From NCBI GenBank assembly GCA_902729315.2, contig LR746271.1, positions 3,122,001-3,186,000 on the forward strand: DNA of 64,000 bases, in the 5' to 3' direction. The translations under genes and the position numbers were made by a program. The notes beneath the pieces were generated by a model. The model was given only the letters and a program-made list of their open reading frames with translations. It did no database searches and was not told the DNA's origin. Each line of letters starts with the position of its first letter. Position 1 is the first letter of the stretch. This DNA comes from Spirodela intermedia (taxonomy: Eukaryota; Streptophyta; Magnoliopsida; Alismatales; Araceae). Below are positions 57,648 to 64,000 of this stretch, in pieces.

Positions 57648-60600
57648 ATGGAACCGCCCACGGGGTTGTGGGCTTCCCTCTGGAGCTTCGCCTGCTTCCT
57701 GCCCTTCTTCGTTGGACTCCTACTGTTGGGCATATTCAAGGGTAAGGACAATTCTCTCTCCCCTCTCACTCATTCTTCTCTGAGCTTATTCTGAAGTCGG
57801 CTGGGTTTTGAGTTGTTCTGTCTTCCCCCCAGAATCTGCTTTTATACCTGACCAATTGCCTCCTATTATCGGAGAACAGAGCCATCATTTATTTTCCGGC
57901 TAATGTCATCACATTAATTTGTTCAGACGATGGAGATGGCGAAATTAGGCCTTCCATATTCTTAGCCTCTGTGCACTTGATCAGTGTAAATTTTTATCTC
58001 ATCCTTATTACTCATAGAACCTGAGATCAGGTTTCATTGTTTATATGCCAAGTTCAGTGAAACAAATCAGAAATTCTCTGCTGCAACCTCCTAGTGGTTG
58101 TCCAAACACAGTTTCTAAGCATAGAAATCTTACTGGATTAACCTACTGCAGGTGCCCTCTTTTGCCCATTAATCTGCGTCACAATGGCCGCTGGAAACTC
58201 TGCCGTCATCCTGGGACTTTGGCCAGCACATGCATTCTGGACATATTATTCTATTGCAAGGTGCTTTCTTCGTCCCTAGTTTCAGATGAGTTCCAATCTC
58301 TCTGCTTCTTGTTGATGGTATTTCCTTCGCCATTTCTGTTTGGTTCCATCAAGCCAGAAGCAAACAGCTGGGACCGGTTCTAAAGATCATTCTCTGCATT
58401 GGCGTGACTTTCCTTCTCATTCTGTGGCCATTGGTGGGCATTGTTGGGAGTATAGTGGGTGGTGCAGGATATGGGTTTTTCGCGCCTCTGATGGCTACAT
58501 TCGAAGCTGTAGGAGAGGGGCGGAGTGATAAGTTCACCCATTGTATCACGGTATGCCTGCTAACTCAACTGCTGGCTTTCTTCTTTTTCAAAAGTTGTAT
58601 TTTAATGATGAATTTTGATTGTTTTCCCTATTTGATCTGCCCACATTTTGATTGTAGGATGGAACATGGACGACAGTGAAAGGAAGCTTCACTGTGGTGA
58701 GGGATCTTACAGATGTATGCTTCCATTCCTATTTCTCTATCATGGATGATGTTCGCCTTTGTTCTCCTCCGAAGGGGCAGCGCTATGAAATTAGGTTTGC
58801 TCTAATCCTTTATTGTTCATTTTAGAGGAAATCAGGTTGTCCCAAGGCACATTGTGATCGAAAAAGATAGAATTGAAGAGCTTGCATTGATGCGAAAATT
58901 CAAAGTAAGATAAATAACATTTGTACCCTCCCAACCAGGAGTATAATTGACCTGAGCAGCAAAGCATACTAAATGGCTAATATATCGATATTTTTTTACA
59001 TATAATTTTGTTTCCTACGTGCAGAAATTTAATGTTATTTATGGATGAATTACTTTGGATGACAGTGAAGATGTTAACTCTTTTTCCTTTTTTTAACTGA
59101 AAGCATGGTTCTCAGACGAGGAACGAATTACACCTGTTCTAATGTCACTACTGGATGGAAATAAAATATAAACATCGAATTTGAGGGATCACTATGAAAC
59201 AGCATGGAATCAGGAGGACCTACAGAAAATTGTCAGAATGGGCTTTTTCGATATTTTATTTTCTCATTTATTTTAATTATCTGCATTTTGATAAAATCGA
59301 TTGAAGAACTTACAGGTTTAAAATTTCCTTGACTCCTTGATCCAGAGAAGCCATTTAAAATTCTTGGATCTTTAAGATCATATATTTCGGTAAGGGAAGG
59401 GAAAAAATCCCTCATCCACGCCTCAAATTTTGTGTTGGTTCTCACTCCAAAAACTCGGAATCTTTGGAAGCCGATGTTTCATTTTGAAATTTTTTATTAG
59501 ACCCAGTGAGCCATAGCATAGAGAAAACACTAGGAGTTCACTGATGAGACGAGTTCCCCAGGTTGTGCATTATTTTCGAGAAGCCGCATCCCATCTCTTA
59601 CACTGCTGGATCTGTGAAACCCTTGGAATTGCCTAAGAAATCAAGTTTAGAAATCTTGGACGCCTCTTCCAGGGCATTTTTTGGTTTTGGTGGTAATCAC
59701 AAAAGACGGTAGTACTAAGCCTTAGGGCATAAATTATATGAAAAATAATGTTTCCTCTGCTTTTACTGTGGTAATTTACTAGATCTATTAGAGTACCAAC
59801 TTGACATGAAGAAAAGAGCGAAACCTTTGTCATTGTGGCTAGGTTGCATCAAGCATGTACGTTTGATATTGAGACATTCGCTCCCACTTACTTAGAAAAA
59901 GGGCATTATTTTTCTGCAAAAAGTAGGCTCACATGTACCATCTACACTGGTTTCTTGTGAATGAGAAATAGCTCACATGTGCACAGTAGTCAGACCCAAA
60001 GAATCTTTCAGTAAGAATTCTGTGTATTGCGGCCTTGGCTTGATATAATCCCCCGCTATCTTATCACAACTTCATAGGTAAGGAGGAAATATTGCCGAAC
60101 AGCCCAGCCTATGATTCTCACTGGAAAAGAAAAATTAATATAGTTCCCCACAGATGTCAAAAAGGAAAATGTCTTCTGGTAATTAATATTCGAAAAGGTA
60201 AAACAGCCTATGATCAACATCTCCTTTGAACCATGGAGGTTGGCACCCGTGTAGGCGGGAATGATATTTTTTTCCCTTTTTCCCTTCTCAATAAGTGGAT
60301 TTACAGTTATTTTGATCTTTCTCCTCCCTGCTCCCGCTCTCTACTCTCATGTATTTGGAAACCCCTGCGATCAGGCAGCTCCAGGCCCACTTTTGGAAAC
60401 CTTCTCTAGCAGTCAATGCAAAAGGCAATACCCAATGGCTCTAGGATGTTTATCATATTTTAATGATGCAAATGACCACTTGTGGAATATTCACGAGCAG
60501 TCCGATTTTTAAAATGGCACATAAGTTTAGCATGTTTTGAAAAGTTGATAACTTTGACTTGTTTTTATGGCATTTTTTATGAACGAGGAGTTCACAGGGA

Positions 60601-62324
60601 GTTATTACAGCTTTACAGAAGCCAAGAGTAATCAATGGGCACATATATAAAAAGATTTGTGTTCCATGGCTTATGTGCTCGATCATTGAGTTGATAGTGA
60701 TGAACACATTTGACAATGTTGGGAGAAATTTCTTCGATGTGCAGTACATTTTTTGTACTATTCCCCTTATCATTATTTCCCCCTTTTAAACTATAAAAAG
60801 AACATTTTTTTACTTTAATTGGCGGCGAATAAAATTCGCTGAACGTTGGATTCCTAAAGAATTTTCCAGAATATGTGGACTATTCTTTATTGATGTCATT
60901 CTTAGTTTCGTTCCATATTTATAGGCATATTGATTTGTTTGTATTAGTAAGTCCTTAAGTCATCACCAAGTTCATTATTATGTTCTGCACATATTACTTG
61001 GGTGACTGACATCTTGTTTTCTTCCACCGGACAGTCTTCTATATCTGATGGGCTCTCTTCTAGTTGGCTTGGCTGGGATCATGGTTGACTTTTTTGTGAT
61101 CTCATTAACTGCCTTGTGCAAGTGCCCGTGCATGCTTATCAAAGGATGGGAAAGGCTTATTCACGATCTCATAGGGAGAGAAGGGCCATTTCTTGAGACT
61201 GCATGTGTGCCATTCGCCGGTCTTGCCATCATCTTGTGGCCGGCTGCAGTTATCGGAGCGGTCGTAGCTTCCATACTCTCGAGCTTCTTTTTGGGTGGAT
61301 ATGCAGCTGTCGTCGCCTACCAGGTTCGTTCTGCTTTTGCCTGTCGGCAAATATATGTTTCCTCTCTTTCTTCAGAGCCCCAATTGCTTTGGTTTCTGGC
61401 ATAATAGCAACAATGAGTGTTGATTTCCTATTTCTGTTTTCCTGTTTCTGTCCGTCGACTTTGATGATGAAGTCAACCTTCCAACCTAATCCTTCCCCCT
61501 TATTTTCCCCTAAAAAAATGGAAGAATGAGTCAATGATTTTCTAATCTTTGCATATGCTACAAGGTGGGTATTGGTTATTTGATTATATTTTATTCGTTT
61601 CATAAGGATGATTAGAAATTGGATCATGGGTCCTTTGAGTAGGGATTTGATGCGACTAGCAAAGAGAGAAGACCCTTCTCTGGCATTCACCTTTGGAAAA
61701 AGAGGAATTAAGGAATGTCCCATCCTCCTCCCTTCTTACTGAATGAAATCTGGCGATACCCACTTAGCGCCCTGCTGTGATTTGTGGGGGAGACACCCTT
61801 GGCCTTAAAGTCATCCAAACGGACGAGCTCGTTGCCACTTCATTGATTTTTTTTTCTTTTCTTTTTCTCCTTGACTCATCTTTGGCCAAGCGGGCCCAAC
61901 CCAACCAAATCTCAGAGTCTTTTGTTCCTGGAATACACAGTTTACCCATCCATAATCTCAGAGCCTTAGCTTTTATCAAGCATCTACCTGCTTTCCAAGA
62001 TGCCATATCACTGTTCCCATCTTCTGCCATGCTGGGTCTGTAACACCTCATGCCATGAAGTGCCGACATCCTGACCTTAAATGGGCATGCTTTGTAAGGG
62101 GGACGCCATCTTTGGTTGAATGGCTGTAGACGATATGAAATGCCCTTACTGTGAGGATATGATGATGATGATAACAACGATGGGCAGGAGCGATCGGTTC
62201 GCATGGGCCTGCGGTACATCGTATCTTCATTGGCCATGTATGACGAGTACAGCAATGACATCCTTGACCTGCGCGAAGGATCATGCTTTCCTAGGTACCT
62301 CGAGTCGTCTATCCTCTTCTTCTT

Positions 62325-62355
<31 letters not shown>

Positions 62356-63457
62356 TGGAAAAATTGCAGGCTCGGGTATCGGAAGGATGGACCACACCTT
62401 CCTTCTCACTCTCTCTCTAGACGCAGCACCTCCTTACCGACGGAACGGCAAGGCACGAGAGGTCCCCCTTCACGGTCCGTCTCGTTCAAGAATTCCGTCC
62501 TCGAATTGAACCCACTTAAGGTACGTACATCTTTGACCCATCGGTCATTCAGGTGAGCGAGAACGCTCGGTGATTTGAGAATAAGAAAGCCACGAGCTTG
62601 TTTCTTGTGTGTCTGTGTGTGTGAGACAGGGAGAGAGAGTCACAAGCGTTTTTTTTTTCTGCCCATCATCGAATAGCTGCTTGAGCACCTCTTCGCGGAG
62701 TGCGAGCGCTACGGTCAGACTCTCGTCGCGGAAGGAGTGATCACATCTGAGGACGTCCAAGACTCCAAGTCTGGTAAATCCGGCGGCGGTACGGTGCGCG
62801 TGGGCCTGCCTGCCTACGCCATCTTGCAGGCCCTCCTTCGCTCCGCCAACGTCGACGCCGACGGCATACTCCTGAGTGAGTCAGTGAATCGCTGGATTTC
62901 GTCCTTTCGGGTACAACGGCTTGGAGATAACGACCCTAAGAAGCTCGGTCTCTCACTCGCTCTCTTTCTGTTTCTGTGTGGCGTTGGCAGGTGACGGCAC
63001 GGAGATAACCACGGCGAACAAGCCCAAAGACACGTTCTTCGACTGGTTCTTCGACCCGCTGCTGATCATGAAGCAGCAGATCCATGCGGAGAACCTCACC
63101 GACGATGAAGAGGAGTACCTCTGCAAGCTCGTCCTCCTCGCCAGTGACTCCCTCCGCGTGAAGCAGCTCAACGCCCGTTCCCCCGCCGCCCACGGATGCC
63201 GCCGGGCCGAGCTCGACGCGGTTGCCCGCAGGTACAACAAGCACAGCATAAGCCTCTCTCTTCTTCTTGTTCTGTCTCGAGCTTACCGTGGTTGGTTGCC
63301 GTGTTTTGTTTGTAGGTTGCAGGGCATCACGAAGTCGATCTCGAGGTACCCGACGTACAGGCGGCAGTTCGACGGTCTGGTGAAGTCTCTCTCGGATAAG
63401 CTCGAAGGCAGCATGAACGGGCCGCTGGCCCGGGCTGGGACTAGCCCGGCCGTTTAG
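57648..63457 (+). CDS. Multi-pass membrane protein of the At3g27390 family, complete, ten exons
   Basis: Plant membrane protein of unknown function, the family called 'uncharacterized membrane protein At3g27390'. Exons: 57648-57741, 58152-58260, 58358-58550, 58658-58794, 61035-61323, 62188-62294, 62370-62520, 62677-62875, 62991-63231, 63316-63457 (TAG). They sum to 1,662 nt, or 553 residues, and every junction keeps frame. The protein begins MEPPTGLWASLWSFACFLPF with hydrophobic segments at about 8-30, 33-60, 75-105, 180-205 and 235-275. Family landmarks include DGTWTTVKGSFTVVRDLTDV, CFHSYFSIMDD, LIGREGPFLETACVPFAGLA, YDEYSNDILDLREGSCFPR, VRVGLPAYAILQALLRSA, KPKDTFFDWFFDPLLIMKQQ and RRAELDAVARR. 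The C-terminal half is soluble. Intron 4 is 2.2 kb. The C-terminus is shorter than in Arabidopsis as I recall it. A candidate AATAAA lies at 63714-63719. Confidence 0.93.
62314..62354. repeat. (TTC)n microsatellite in intron 6 of the At3g27390-like gene
   Basis: About 13 TTC units in a 75-bp intron (62295-62369). They form the polypyrimidine tract shortly before the acceptor attgcag. Confidence 0.9.
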
Positions 63458-64000
63458 CGATGGGGCCCGCCAGGCCGTGGAGAAGAGCTACGACGCGAAT
63501 GGCGTCTGACGGGTGTGGCCCATCCATTTCTCCAGAAAGTCTCAGTCGCAGGATTTGATCCCGACGGTCAGCAATGTGACAGTACGGAGAACCGGGCGGA
63601 AAGCCAATCGGCCCGATAAGACTCTAATGGGCTTGGTACAGAGCAGAAGGAGAGGAATCCCATAGAATCTTCAAAAAGAAAGTTAAAAGGCTTCAAAAGG
63701 AAAACAAAAAAGAAATAAAAGAGGGCACAGGGAAGGTACCACACCAAAATTTGCCGTCTCCTAGGACTTCAGTTAATGTGATGGGTTGCTGATGGTCATA
63801 GCCGCCCGCCCAGCTCCTCATTTATAAGCGAGATGCGGATTTTAAGGCAGCACACCCTGAAAACCAGAAATTTTTTATAAAAAAAAAAGGCTCTTAGGAT
63901 TCCGAGGAGCTAGTTTGAGAGGTAGGCTAGCAACCGGAACAGAGTCGATTGTTTGGGGATAAGTCACGGGTGAACCCTGATTTCAAGAGACTTCCATGAA
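63458..64000. other. 3' flank of the At3g27390-like gene and beyond
   Basis: The 3' UTR with AATAAA at 63714-63719 is followed by DNA without a recognised gene. A TATA-like tttataag near 63,821 could be the core promoter of a gene beyond the window. Confidence 0.4.

Noticed and set aside
61764-62284. Minus-strand frames in intron 5 and exon 6 of the At3g27390-like gene
   Set aside because: They are antisense to an exon and an intron whose plus-strand reading matches the family.

Overview
This is a nuclear genome window from a flowering plant. All confident genes have spliced, plant-type exons (a GT...AG pair can be placed at nearly every junction) and plant-specific families: a P3A plasma-membrane H+-ATPase, an MA3-repeat MRF protein, a CCT-domain protein, a PPR protein and a membrane protein of the Arabidopsis At3g27390 family. 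The GC-rich, GC3-rich exons of the H+-ATPase and CCT genes next to AT-rich intergenic DNA suggest a monocot or a related early-diverging angiosperm. This is an inference from composition, not a species call.

Layout. 1-2,977 (+): last five exons of ELP3, the catalytic subunit of Elongator; the 5' part lies outside the window. 2,978-8,190: mostly empty, with a promoter-like block (TATA, telo-box, CT tract) near 7.6 kb. 8,388-12,278 (-): complete nine-exon plasma-membrane H+-ATPase with a CT/GA-rich leader and a possible short uORF. 13,266-13,554 (-): decayed zinc-finger pseudogene fragment resembling REF6/JMJ705-type histone demethylases. 14,964-19,062: complete but dead Ty1/copia element with both LTRs. 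19,540-20,830 (-): Ty3/gypsy integrase and chromodomain-like remnant. 20,830-38,290: gene desert of decayed retrotransposons, including a family of long solo LTRs in which a younger copy (30,049-31,682) is inserted inside an older one (29,485-32,848). 38,652-44,213 (-): three-exon MRF translation-regulatory gene with four MA3 repeats. 47,889-50,156 (-): intronless PPR gene. 50,928-52,376 (-): three-exon CCT-domain gene. 53,000-57,600: AT-rich DNA with a copia RT scrap. 57,648-63,457 (+): ten-exon gene for the At3g27390-like membrane protein.

The genes do not form an operon or an obvious cluster; they are independent housekeeping and regulatory loci in two gene-bearing segments separated by about 20 kb of nested retrotransposon debris. 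I found no convincing new biological system. The most informative structures are the nested solo LTRs with matching target-site duplications and their contrasting C-to-T decay, the REF6-like pseudogene, an inverted pair of leader-like repeats, and the possible uORF of the proton-pump gene. Exon boundaries were placed by eye from reading-frame continuity, splice dinucleotides and family knowledge; no alignment or transcript data were available.
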